From Thiohalophilus thiocyanatoxydans (lineage in GTDB: Bacteria > Pseudomonadota > Gammaproteobacteria > UBA6429 > Thiohalophilaceae), in assembly GCF_004366735.1 (NCBI RefSeq), contig NZ_SOQX01000006.1, positions 62,001-126,000 of the forward strand: DNA of 64,000 bases, in the 5' to 3' direction. Both the position numbers and the translations under genes were made by a program. This document shows, in pieces, positions 43,747-53,039 of the stretch. The notes under the pieces are model-generated. The model had not been told where the DNA came from and did no database searches. It saw only the letters and a program-made list of their open reading frames with translations. Positions within the stretch are counted from its first letter, which is position 1. Each line of letters begins with the position of its first letter.

Positions 43747-45666
43747 ATGCTGCAACTTATACGCGACCGCGCCCAGGGAGTGTTCGTCTGGGTGATTGTC
43801 GGTCTGATCATCATTACCTTCGCCCTGTTCGGGCTGAGCAGTTATCTGACCGGCGGCGGCGAGGCTTCCAGTGTGGCCGAAGTCAACGGCACAGAAATCA
43901 GTGAGAACCAGCTGTTACGCGCGCAGCGCAATTATCTGCAACGCTTGCAGCAGTTCCAGGGTGAGCAATTTGACACCTCGCTGTTTGACAGCCCCCGGGT
44001 TAAACGGGAAGTCCTGCAGGGGCTGATCTCCCGTGAGTTGATCCAGCAGCACATCGACGAAATGGGTTACCAGCCCGGCCCGGAACAGGTAGTGAATGCT
44101 ATCCGCGAGTTCGAGGTTTTTCAGGAAGAGGGCAGTTTCTCCGGGCAACGCTATAAAATGCTGTTGCGGCAGCAGGGACTGAGTACCGAGCAGTTCGAAC
44201 GCGATGTGGCCAGCGACCTGGCGAGCGAACAACTGCGCAACGGGATTATCCAGAGCGCCTTCGTGACCGACGCCGAACTGGAGCGTTACCTGCGTCTTAA
44301 ACACCAGCAGCGGGATATCGGCTATCTGGAGCTGGCGCTGGATCGGTTTCTCGATCGGGTCGAGCTGGATGAGGGGCAAATTGAGGCGTTTTACGAGGAC
44401 AACCGCAGCCGTTTCAGAAGTCAGGAAAAAGTCACGCTCAATTATCTGGAGCTTGATTTGAAAGAGCAGGCCAGAGAGTACGAAGCGGATGAAGAGGCGG
44501 TCCGGGACTATTATGCCAGTCACCGTGATAATTACACCGAACAGGCCGGGCAGCGCCGCGTGAGCCATATTCTGGTGGCGATGAATGACGAACGTTCGCA
44601 GAACGAGGCGCGCGACAAGGCGGAACAGTTGCATCAGCAGCTTGAGGACGGGGCGGAGTTTGCCGAACTGGCGAGTCGGCATTCGGATGACTCCGGCTCG
44701 GCGGAGCAGGCCGGTGATCTGGGTCGCATCGAGCGAGGCGAGTTCGATCCCGACTTCGAGGAAGTGGCCTTCGAACTGGACGAGGGGGAGATCAGTGCGC
44801 CGGTGAAAACCCGCTTTGGTTATCATCTCATCAAGGTCGAATCGGTGCAGCCCGCCCGGGTCAAACCGCTGGCCGAGGTGGAGGACGAGATTCGTGAAGA
44901 GCTGCGGATGCGCCAGGCGGAGCAGGATTTCTACGAGAAGGTTAGCGATCTGGAACGCTACAGCTATGAGATGCCCGATTCGTTACAGGGCGTAGCCGAG
45001 CAGCTTGGCCTGGAAGTCAAACAGAGCGCGCCGTTGACCCGCGAAGGGGGCGAGGGGGTGCTGGGCAATTCCAGGGTGGTTAATGCGGCCTTCAGTGACG
45101 AGGTACTGGAAGAGGGACGTAACAGTGAGGTGCTGGAACTGAGCGATACGCACTTTCTGGTGTTGCGGGTTGACGAGCACGAACCGGCACAGGTCAAATC
45201 GCTGGAGGCGGTCAAACCGGAGATTATCCGCTATCTGAGGCAACAACAGGCGCAGGAAATGGCGCTGGAGACCGCGCAGAACCTGCGCAAGGAACTCGAG
45301 CAGGGGGCATCGGCCAGCACCCTGGCGAGCCGACATGGGGCGCAGTGGCGCACACCGGGGCTGATCAGCCGTCAACCGGGCGGGGAAGATCGCCTGGACA
45401 ATACCCTGCGTCAGACGGCTTTTCGTATGCCTCCGCCCGAGGAGGGCCGGCCCTCGGTGACCACCACGGCCCTGCCCAATGGCAATGTGGCGGTGATCCG
45501 GTTGCAGGCGATCCAGACCGGGGAGGTTCCCGCCAACAATACGCTGCAGAGCGAACGTCAGCAGCTGAGTGCCGCCTTTGGCGACAGCGAATATAACGCC
45601 CTGCTGGAGAGCCTGCGTCGCCAGGCGGATATCGACGTCAGTGACGAACTAAGCGCCGATAATTAA
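43747..45666 (+). CDS. ppiD: Periplasmic folding chaperone PpiD
   Basis: 639 aa. Inner-membrane anchor near residues 13-33 (VFVWVIVGLIIITFALFGL), SurA-N-like chaperone regions, and one parvulin domain (about 267-360: RRVSHILVAMNDERSQNEAR, GDLGRIERGEFDPDFEEVAF, FGYHLIKVESV). It assists outer-membrane protein folding at the SecYEG exit. Context after hupB matches E. coli. Confidence 0.95.
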   Translation: MLQLIRDRAQGVFVWVIVGLIIITFALFGLSSYLTGGGEASSVAEVNGTEISENQLLRAQRNYLQRLQQFQGEQFDTSLFDSPRVKREVLQGLISRELIQQHIDEMGYQPGPEQVVNAIREFEVFQEEGSFSGQRYKMLLRQQGLSTEQFERDVASDLASEQLRNGIIQSAFVTDAELERYLRLKHQQRDIGYLELALDRFLDRVELDEGQIEAFYEDNRSRFRSQEKVTLNYLELDLKEQAREYEADEEAVRDYYASHRDNYTEQAGQRRVSHILVAMNDERSQNEARDKAEQLHQQLEDGAEFAELASRHSDDSGSAEQAGDLGRIERGEFDPDFEEVAFELDEGEISAPVKTRFGYHLIKVESVQPARVKPLAEVEDEIREELRMRQAEQDFYEKVSDLERYSYEMPDSLQGVAEQLGLEVKQSAPLTREGGEGVLGNSRVVNAAFSDEVLEEGRNSEVLELSDTHFLVLRVDEHEPAQVKSLEAVKPEIIRYLRQQQAQEMALETAQNLRKELEQGASASTLASRHGAQWRTPGLISRQPGGEDRLDNTLRQTAFRMPPPEEGRPSVTTTALPNGNVAVIRLQAIQTGEVPANNTLQSERQQLSAAFGDSEYNALLESLRRQADIDVSDELSADN

Positions 45667-45849
45667 TAACCCGGGTTCCTCCGGGGCAGGGTCCGGGACA
45701 AGCTATACCCTGGCAGGGCAGCTGCGGGAAGCAAGCCGCCGGCCCGTGCTGCGGTTTCTGCCGGGGTGAAAAACGTTTTAAGGGAATCAGCCCGGCGCAG
45801 ACCGGGCGGTTCGTATTCACGCTGGCTCAATAACAACGGATAACAGGCC

Positions 45850-47157
45850 ATGCTGAAACTGAAACTTCACTGGCAGATCCTGATCGCGCTGATCCTGGCC
45901 GTGGTAGTCGGTGCCTGGGCCGGCCAGGAGGGCCGGCTGTTCGGGGTGCAGCTGTATAGCGTCTTCGACTTTGTCGGCAGCCTGTTTCTCAATGCCCTGA
46001 AGATGATCATCGTGCCGTTGATCGTCGCCTCGATCATTGTCGGGATCGCCGGCATCGGCGGCGGCCACGGGCTGGCCCGGCTCGGCGGCAAGACAATCCT
46101 CTACTACATGGTCACCAGCCTGGCGGCGATTCTGATCGGTCTGTTTTTCGTCAATCTTCTCTCTCCGGGGCTGATCGACGGTCAGCCGGCCGGTGAGATC
46201 CTCGGTCTCAGTCAGCAACAGGCGGACATGGCCAAAGAGACAGTCGGTGAGCGCGGCGCCAGTGACATCGCCGGCGTATTTTTGAGCATGATACCGGCCA
46301 ATATCGTTGCGGCGGCCGCCAACGGCCAGATGCTGGGGCTGATCTTCTTCAGCCTGCTCTACGGCTTTTACATGACCCGCATCGAGGAAGATTACGCCGA
46401 GGCCCAGTATAACTTCTGGAACGGCATGTTCGGCATCATGATGGGCATTACCAATCTGGTGATGAAATTCGCCCCCTTGGGCGTCTTTGCCCTGGTCGCG
46501 AAGGTGGTGGCGGAGACCGATCTGGATCAGCTGGGCGAACTGGCGCAGACGCTGGGCCTGTTCACCGCCGCGGTTCTGCTGGCGCTGCTCACCCACGTGC
46601 TGGTGGTGTTGCCGCTGCTGCTGCGGTTTGTCGGCAAGGTCCGGCCCCGGCGGCACTACCGCGCCATGGCCCCGGCCTTGCTCACCGCCTTCTCCACCGC
46701 CTCCTCGGCCGCCACCCTGCCGTTGACCATGGAGTGTGTGGAGAAAAATGCCGGCGTCTCCAACCGCACCAGCAGCGTGGTGCTGCCGCTGGGGGCGACC
46801 ATCAATATGGACGGCACGGCGCTGTATGAGTGCGTGGCGGCCCTGTTCATCGCCCAGGCTTACGGTCTGGAGCTGGGGTTTGTTACCCAGTTCACGGTGG
46901 TGCTGGTGGCGCTGCTCACCTCCATCGGCGTGGCCGGGATCCCCGCCGCCAGTCTGGTCGCCATCGCCATCATCCTGGGGACCATCGGCCTGCCGCTGGA
47001 GGCGCTGGGGCTGATCCTGGCCGTGGACCGCATCCTCGACATGTTCCGCACCTCGGTGAACGTCTTCAGCGACTCCTGCGGCGCGGTGATCATCGCCCGA
47101 ACCGAGGGGGAGACCGACCTGCTGGTTGACGAACAACCGGCTGTAAAAACGGCATAA
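45850..47157 (+). CDS. Dicarboxylate/amino acid:cation symporter (DAACS family)
   Basis: 435 aa, about eight membrane helices and two re-entrant loops. The serine-rich motif is AFSTASSAATLPLTMECV and the substrate/cation motif is LPLGATINMDGTALYECVAA. The closest groups are GltP/GltT glutamate-aspartate and DctA dicarboxylate carriers. The exact substrate is not resolved. Confidence 0.92.
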   Translation: MLKLKLHWQILIALILAVVVGAWAGQEGRLFGVQLYSVFDFVGSLFLNALKMIIVPLIVASIIVGIAGIGGGHGLARLGGKTILYYMVTSLAAILIGLFFVNLLSPGLIDGQPAGEILGLSQQQADMAKETVGERGASDIAGVFLSMIPANIVAAAANGQMLGLIFFSLLYGFYMTRIEEDYAEAQYNFWNGMFGIMMGITNLVMKFAPLGVFALVAKVVAETDLDQLGELAQTLGLFTAAVLLALLTHVLVVLPLLLRFVGKVRPRRHYRAMAPALLTAFSTASSAATLPLTMECVEKNAGVSNRTSSVVLPLGATINMDGTALYECVAALFIAQAYGLELGFVTQFTVVLVALLTSIGVAGIPAASLVAIAIILGTIGLPLEALGLILAVDRILDMFRTSVNVFSDSCGAVIIARTEGETDLLVDEQPAVKTA

Positions 47158-47169
47158 ATCCTCAGAAGG

Positions 47170-47200
47170 GCCGAGGGACGAGTTACGAGGGACGAGAAAC
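47170..47200. repeat. GAGGGAC heptad repeat, single arm (family A, copy 2)
   Basis: GCCGAGGGACGAGTTACGAG followed by GGACGAGAAAC. No inverse arm is found nearby; it directly abuts a family D pair. Confidence 0.7.
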
Positions 47201-47202
47201 AG

Positions 47203-47284
47203 CTCACCACCAAGACACAAAGACACCAAGTAAAATCTATTTTATTTGAATAATTTCTTTGTGCCTTGGTGTCTTGGTGGTGAG
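47203..47284. repeat. ACCAAGACAC-type inverted pair, copy 2 (family D)
   Basis: CTCACCACCAAGACACAAAG (from 47203) and CTTGGTGTCTTGGTGGTGAG (to 47284) are inverse arms around a 25-base AT-rich spacer. It lies between convergent symporter and fabI genes, so it may also serve as a bidirectional terminator-like hairpin. Confidence 0.8.
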
Positions 47285-47301
47285 TCTTTTGCTGGTTGGG
47301 T

Positions 47302-48093
47302 TTACTCGGCGTCCAGCGGGCGCATGCCGATGGTGCTGTAGCCGGAGTCGACGTAGGTGATCTCGCCGGTAATGCCGTTGGCCAGATCGGAGCAGAGGAA
47401 GGCGGCGGTATTGCCGACATCCTCGATGGTGACGTTGCGGCGCAGCGGGGCGGTATTTTCCACTTCGGTGAGCATTTTCTTGAAGTTGCCGATGCCGGCG
47501 GCGGCCAGGGTCCGGATCGGTCCGGCGGAGATGGCGTTGACCCGGATACCGTCGGGCCCCAGGCTCTGGGCCATGTAGCGCACATTGGCTTCCAGACTGG
47601 CCTTGGCCAGGCCCATGACGTTGTAGTTGGGCATGGCGCGTATGGCGCCCAGGTAGCTGAGGGTCAGCAGGGCGCCGTCACGGCCCTCCATCATGTTGCG
47701 CCCGGCCTTGGCCAGGGCCGCGAAGCTGTAGGAGCTGATTTCGTGCGCGGCGCGAAACCCGTCACGGGTGACGGCATCCAGGTAGTCGCCCTCCAGCTCG
47801 GTGCGCGGGGCAAAGGCGACCGAATGGACGATGATATCCAGGCCGTCCCAGTAATTGTCGAGCTGATTGAAGACCTCGTTGATCTGCTCATCGCTGCCGA
47901 CATCACAGGGAATCGTGATTTCCGAATCCAGCTCGGCGGCCATCTTGGCGACCCGGTCCTCCAGTTTGTCGTTTTGATACGTAAAGGCCAGTTCGGCGCC
48001 CTCACGGTGCATGGCTTGTGCGATGCCCCAGGCGATGGAGCGGTTGCTGGCGAGGCCCACAATCAGCGCACGTTTACCTTGCAAAAATCCCAT
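47302..48093 (-). CDS. fabI: Enoyl-[acyl-carrier-protein] reductase (NADH), FabI type
   Basis: 263 aa from the ATG at 48093, which gives the family start [23 protein letters not shown] fold with the FabI-type catalytic pair: [20 protein letters not shown] contains Tyr-x6-Lys. It catalyses the last step of each fatty acid elongation round. [14 protein letters not shown] and [14 protein letters not shown] close the signature. Confidence 0.96.
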   Translation of the reverse strand: MGFLQGKRALIVGLASNRSIAWGIAQAMHREGAELAFTYQNDKLEDRVAKMAAELDSEITIPCDVGSDEQINEVFNQLDNYWDGLDIIVHSVAFAPRTELEGDYLDAVTRDGFRAAHEISSYSFAALAKAGRNMMEGRDGALLTLSYLGAIRAMPNYNVMGLAKASLEANVRYMAQSLGPDGIRVNAISAGPIRTLAAAGIGNFKKMLTEVENTAPLRRNVTIEDVGNTAAFLCSDLANGITGEITYVDSGYSTIGMRPLDAE

Positions 48094-48317
48094 TGCGTCA
48101 CACCTTCTGTTATTTGGAATCGGAAATGGACCGACAGGTATCGAGCCGGACACGCCGGCTGGCCGGGTTACCCTGTAATTGAGCAGTTAAAATACCGCAA
48201 TTCATCGATGGCGAAAAGAGGAAATTGCGCTCTTGGGGCGCTGTCTTTATCATCAGGGCTGTTGCGGCACACCGGCATTTGCCGGAATCATTTCAAATTA
48301 AGGAGGGGCGCGCCTGA

Positions 48318-50546
48318 ATGGTGTGGTTGCGGGCGATAAGAGTGAGACAAGCAGCAGAAGGAGACAGGCGCCGTCGCTTTGGCCGCGCTCTTGTGCTTTT
48401 GATGTTGCCCGCTGTGTTGGCCGGCTGTGACGGTTTGTGGAACAATCCCTATCCGGACAGTGAGGCGGATGCCAATATTCTCTATGCCTCCTTCAGCGAA
48501 CGGCCCAAGCATCTGGATCCGGTGCAGTCCTACAGCTCCAATGAGTATCAGTTCATTGGTCAGATCTACGAACCGCCCCTGCAATACCATTACCTGAAAC
48601 GCCCTTATGAGCTGGAGCCGCTGACGGCGTCCAAAATGCCAGAGGTGACTTATCGGGATGCAGAGGGCGAGACCCTCCCGGATGATGCGCCGCCGGCGGA
48701 AATTGCACACAGTGTCTATGAAATCAGCATCAAGCCGGGTATTGAATACCACCCCCATCCGGCCTTTGCCACGGACGACGCCGGCGAACCGCGCTATCGG
48801 GATCTAGAGCGCGAGGATCTCGAGGGAATCAATGTGCTGGGCGATTTTGCGCACACCGGTACCCGCGAACTGACCGCCGGGGACTATGTTTATCAGCTCA
48901 AACGTCTGGCTCACCCGCGGGTACACTCACCGATATTCGGGGTGATGAAAGAGTACATCGTCGGTCTTGAGGCATATGCCGAGACGCTACAGGAGGCTTA
49001 TCGCGAGCAGGCAGCGACACAAGAGGAACCGTTTTATTTTGAACTCGAGGATTATCCGCTGGAAGGCGTGCAACAGATCGACCGCTATACTTACCGGATC
49101 AAGGTCAAAGGCAAATATCCGCAACTGCGTTACTGGCTGGCGATGCCGTTTTTTGCTCCCATGCCGCATGAGGCGATAGAGTTTTATTCCCAGCCGGGAA
49201 TGAAGGAGCGCAACCTCTCGCTGGACTGGTATCCGGTCGGCACCGGCGCCTATTATCTGACTATCAACGATCCCAATCGCAAGATGGTACTGGAGCGCAA
49301 TCCCCATTTTCATGAACAATACTATCCCACAGAAGGGGAGCCGGGCGATCGGGAAGAGGGGCTGCTTGAAGATGCCGGCAAACAGCTGCCGTTTATCGAC
49401 AGGGTCGTGTTCAGCCTGGAAAAGGAGAATATTCCCTACTGGAGCAAGTTTCTTCAGGGCTACTATGATTCGTCCGGTGTAATCAGCGAGAGTTTTGATC
49501 AGGCGGTTCAGTTCACCTCCGGCGGCGAGGCACGTCTGACGCCGGAGATGCGGGAAAAGGGAATCGAACTGTTGACCGAAGCCCAGGCATCCACCATCTA
49601 TATAGGCTTCAATATGCTGGACCCGCTGGTAGGGGGCGATTCGCGCCGGGCGCGTCTGCTGCGCCGGGCCATCTCCATCGCGGTTGATATGGAAGAGTAT
49701 ATCTCGATTTTTCTCAACGGCCGGGGTATCGCGGCCCAGGGGCCGCTGCCGCCGGGTATTACCGGCTACAAAGAGGGTCGTGAGGGGATTAATCCCTATG
49801 TTTATGAATGGCGGGATGGTCAGGCACAACGTCGATCAATTGACGAAGCGAAAGCCCTGCTGGCCGAAGCCGGCTATCCGAACGGGATTGAAAAAGAGAC
49901 CGGCAAGCCCTTGCTGATTAACTTCGATATTACCGGGGGTGGTCCGGAAGACAAGGCACGGTTCGATTGGTTACGCAAGCAGCTCAAGAAGATAGATGTC
50001 CAGCTGATTATTCGCAACACAGACTACAACCGTTTTCAGGAGAAGATGCGCAAGGGTAATGCACAGTTATTTATGTGGGGCTGGAATGCCGATTATCCGG
50101 ACCCGGAAAATTTCATGTTTCTGTTACACGGTCCCAATAGCAAGGCGGAGCACAGTGGTGAAAATGCCGCCAATTACGACAATCCCGAGTTCAATCGACT
50201 GTTCGACAGGATGCGTAACATGCAGGATAGTCCGAAGCGGGCGGCGATTATTGAACAAATGCTGGCGATCGCCCGGCACGATGCACCCTGGATATGGGGG
50301 TATCATCCCAAACAGTTCCTGCTGCATCACGCCTGGTATAAGAATGTCAAACCCAGTCTGATGGCGCACAATACCCTGATGTACAGGCGTATTGATCCGG
50401 AACTGCGTCAACAACATCGTCAACAGTGGAATCAGCCGGTTATCTGGCCCGTGGTGTTGCTTGCCGTGATACTGCTGCTCAGCCTGATCCCGGCCATCAT
50501 CGCCTATCGACGTCGTGAGACGGCCAGCGGACGGGAGCTGAACTAG
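48318..50546 (+). CDS. yejA: Peptide ABC transporter substrate-binding lipoprotein (YejA-like)
   Basis: 742 aa. Signal peptide with lipobox VLAGC near residue 38, then a family 5 solute-binding protein (FSERPKHLDPVQSYSSNEYQ, WYPVGTGAYYLT, LFMWGWNADYPDPENFMFLL). Unusually there is a second hydrophobic segment at the C-terminus (about 715-737: VIWPVVLLAVILLLSLIPAI) followed by basic residues, so the protein may be held in the inner membrane at both ends. It heads a four-gene operon for peptide uptake. A perfect AGGAGG precedes the ATG. Confidence 0.88.
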   Translation: MVWLRAIRVRQAAEGDRRRRFGRALVLLMLPAVLAGCDGLWNNPYPDSEADANILYASFSERPKHLDPVQSYSSNEYQFIGQIYEPPLQYHYLKRPYELEPLTASKMPEVTYRDAEGETLPDDAPPAEIAHSVYEISIKPGIEYHPHPAFATDDAGEPRYRDLEREDLEGINVLGDFAHTGTRELTAGDYVYQLKRLAHPRVHSPIFGVMKEYIVGLEAYAETLQEAYREQAATQEEPFYFELEDYPLEGVQQIDRYTYRIKVKGKYPQLRYWLAMPFFAPMPHEAIEFYSQPGMKERNLSLDWYPVGTGAYYLTINDPNRKMVLERNPHFHEQYYPTEGEPGDREEGLLEDAGKQLPFIDRVVFSLEKENIPYWSKFLQGYYDSSGVISESFDQAVQFTSGGEARLTPEMREKGIELLTEAQASTIYIGFNMLDPLVGGDSRRARLLRRAISIAVDMEEYISIFLNGRGIAAQGPLPPGITGYKEGREGINPYVYEWRDGQAQRRSIDEAKALLAEAGYPNGIEKETGKPLLINFDITGGGPEDKARFDWLRKQLKKIDVQLIIRNTDYNRFQEKMRKGNAQLFMWGWNADYPDPENFMFLLHGPNSKAEHSGENAANYDNPEFNRLFDRMRNMQDSPKRAAIIEQMLAIARHDAPWIWGYHPKQFLLHHAWYKNVKPSLMAHNTLMYRRIDPELRQQHRQQWNQPVIWPVVLLAVILLLSLIPAIIAYRRRETASGRELN

Positions 50547-50548
50547 CC

Positions 50549-51529
50549 ATGTTTGCTTATATTATCCGGCGGCTGTTTTATGCTATCCCGATTCTGATCG
50601 GCGTCAACCTGATCACTTTCGCGCTTTTTTTTGTTGTTAACAGTCCGGATGACATGGCGCGTATGCATCTGGGTGACAAGCGGGTTACCCAGGAAGCGAT
50701 TGAAAAATGGAAAACGGACCGGGGTTATGAAAAACCACTGTTGTACAACAGTGATACTGACGGGCTGAACAAGTTTACCGAGACCATTTTTTTCACCAAA
50801 TCGGTGCGTCTGTTTGTTTTTGATTTTGGCAGCGCAGATGACGGGCGGGATATTGGCTACGATATCAAGCAACGCATGTGGCCGAGTCTGGCCATTGCTC
50901 TTCCGGTATTTCTGGTCGGTCTGTTAATTAACATCACGTTTGCATTGTTACTGGCGTTTTTCCGCGCCACCTATATTGATGTCTGGGGCGTCGTGTTGTG
51001 CGTTGTTCTGATGTCCATATCGGCGATGTTTTATATCATCGGCGGGCAGTATCTGATTGGCAAGTTGATGAATCTGGTGCCGATTTCGGGTTTTGATCTG
51101 GTTGGAATAGAGACCGTCAAGTTTCTGGTATTGCCGGTGTTGATCGGGGTGGTGATGGGTATTGGCAGCGGAACGCGCTGGTATCGCACGATATTTCTTG
51201 AGGAGATCGGTCGTGACTATGTGCGCACCGCCCGGGCCAAAGGACTGTCGGAGCTGCGGGTGTTGTTCAAACATGTGCTGCGCAATGCCCTGATTCCGAT
51301 CCTCACTGGCGTTGTTGTCGTTATTCCGCTGCTGTTTCTCGGCAGCCTGTTGACCGAATCGTTCTTCGGTATTCCCGGTCTGGGCAGTTATACCATTGAT
51401 GCAATCCAGGCACAGGACTTTGCCATTGTGCGCGCCATGGTGTTCCTCGGTTCGGTGTTGTATATCATCGGCCTGTTGCTGACCGATATCTCGTATACCG
51501 TCGCCGATCCACGGATCAGGTTGAGCTGA
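50549..51529 (+). CDS. yejB: Peptide ABC transporter permease (YejB/OppB-like)
   Basis: 326 aa, six membrane helices. FAYIIRRLFYAIPILIGVNL is the standard opening. The EAA cytoplasmic loop that contacts the ATPase is EEIGRDYVRTARAKGLSEL. The C-terminus ends LLTDISYTVADPRIRLS, as in OppB/DppB proteins. Its stop codon overlaps the next permease start. Confidence 0.93.
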   Translation: MFAYIIRRLFYAIPILIGVNLITFALFFVVNSPDDMARMHLGDKRVTQEAIEKWKTDRGYEKPLLYNSDTDGLNKFTETIFFTKSVRLFVFDFGSADDGRDIGYDIKQRMWPSLAIALPVFLVGLLINITFALLLAFFRATYIDVWGVVLCVVLMSISAMFYIIGGQYLIGKLMNLVPISGFDLVGIETVKFLVLPVLIGVVMGIGSGTRWYRTIFLEEIGRDYVRTARAKGLSELRVLFKHVLRNALIPILTGVVVVIPLLFLGSLLTESFFGIPGLGSYTIDAIQAQDFAIVRAMVFLGSVLYIIGLLLTDISYTVADPRIRLS

Positions 51530-53037
51530 TGTTATCCCAGACGCCAAAACGTTTCTGGATTTGGCCGGCAGTGATTGTTGCCGGACTGCTGTTGTTATTA
51601 TGGGGGCTGCCTCAACTGTTGCCGGTCTGTGCCAAATATCAACTGACCGATATACTGATTTTCTGTCTGGTCGCCGGGGTCATCTTTTTAACCGCCTATA
51701 TTCGTCACAAGCCCCATCTGCTGGAACCCTGGCGACGCGTATTACAGAGCCATCGCGCCATGGCGGCGGCGGTGGTACTGGTCGTTTATGTTGTTATCGG
51801 CTTGCTGGATTCGATTCACTTTCAGGAACCCCTGGAGGGGCAGCCTGAAAGCGTCGGCCACTATTCGGTCGATGTGCCCAGTCTGTTCGACTTTATGACC
51901 CGCAGCTTGCAGGAACAGACCGAAAAAACCTATTCAGCGCCGCTGGCGACCCATCTTTTTGTCAAAGAGAGTGTGGTGCTGGAGGATGGGACGACGGCTC
52001 AACAGCATCGGCGGCTGGAGCACGGAGGCGCACATCTGGCTGATCCGCAAACGGACAAGTGGCCTGATATCGCCTACACGGCTCTGCAGGGATTGGTATG
52101 GGGATTGCTGCTCTGGAGCCTGCTGGCGCTGCTGGTCAGTGTCTGGCATGCGCGTACCGCCGGACTGTCGCCGGGCGCAAGCTGGCGGGCAATCTGGCGG
52201 GGCCGCAGCCGTTATCCGCTGAATACCCTGCTGGTGACCGCCGGTATTCTGCTGGTGATGCTGGCGATATTGTTTACCCTGAGTCAGAAATATCATGTGT
52301 TCGGGACAGACAAGGTCGGTCAGGATGTCTTTTATCTGTCGCTCAAAAGTATTCGCACCGGGCTGGTGATCGGTACCCTGACCACCCTGGTGATGTTGCC
52401 CTTCGCCATACTACTGGGGATTATGGCCGGGTATTTTCGCGGCTGGATCGATGATCTCATTCAGTATCTCTATACGACCCTGAATTCCATACCCGGAGTG
52501 CTGTTGATCGCCGCGGCGATCCTCTCGATTCAGGTTTATATCGCCAATCATCCGGAATTGTTTGACAGTGCCATGGACCGGGCCGATTTGCGTTTGCTGG
52601 CCCTGTGTGTGGTACTGGGAATAACCAGCTGGACCAATCTGTGCCGACTGCTACGTGGTGAGTCGCTCAAGTTGCGCGAACTGGAATATGTGGAGGCCGC
52701 CCGGGCTTTCGGAGTACACCATTTCACCATTCTGGGCCGGCATATATTACCCAATGTGTTGCATATTGTTTTGATCGTTGTCGTTCTTGAGTTCAGCGGT
52801 CTGGTGCTGGCCGAGGCCGTTTTGTCCTATGTGGGGGTCGGGGTGGATCCCAGCACGATCAGTTGGGGAAACATGATCAATGGCGCCCGCCTGGAGCTGG
52901 CAAGAGAACCGGTCGTCTGGTGGTCGTTGGTCGCCGCATTCATCCTGATGTTTGCCCTGGTGCTGGCGGCTAACCTGTTTGCCGATGCGGTTCGTGACGC
53001 TTTTGATCCACGCCTTGGCCGGATACCGAGAAACTGA
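51529..53037 (+). CDS. yejE: Peptide ABC transporter permease (YejE/OppC-like), extended
   Basis: 502 aa, about 150 more than typical OppC/YejE. The C-terminal 260 residues are the normal permease, with the DKVGQDVFYLSLKSIRTGL motif, and an EAA loop (RELEYVEAARAFGVHHFTIL). The extra N-terminal part has at least three more hydrophobic segments (near 10-30, 37-55, 76-95) and a periplasmic stretch. Related large forms exist in this transporter group, so it is probably a real family feature. Confidence 0.9.
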   Translation: MLSQTPKRFWIWPAVIVAGLLLLLWGLPQLLPVCAKYQLTDILIFCLVAGVIFLTAYIRHKPHLLEPWRRVLQSHRAMAAAVVLVVYVVIGLLDSIHFQEPLEGQPESVGHYSVDVPSLFDFMTRSLQEQTEKTYSAPLATHLFVKESVVLEDGTTAQQHRRLEHGGAHLADPQTDKWPDIAYTALQGLVWGLLLWSLLALLVSVWHARTAGLSPGASWRAIWRGRSRYPLNTLLVTAGILLVMLAILFTLSQKYHVFGTDKVGQDVFYLSLKSIRTGLVIGTLTTLVMLPFAILLGIMAGYFRGWIDDLIQYLYTTLNSIPGVLLIAAAILSIQVYIANHPELFDSAMDRADLRLLALCVVLGITSWTNLCRLLRGESLKLRELEYVEAARAFGVHHFTILGRHILPNVLHIVLIVVVLEFSGLVLAEAVLSYVGVGVDPSTISWGNMINGARLELAREPVVWWSLVAAFILMFALVLAANLFADAVRDAFDPRLGRIPRN

Positions 53038-53039
53038 TA

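Noticed and set aside
43495-43755. 86-codon minus-strand frame before ppiD
   Set aside because: It overlaps the tRNA terminator and the ppiD start, has no family features and an unlikely basic composition.
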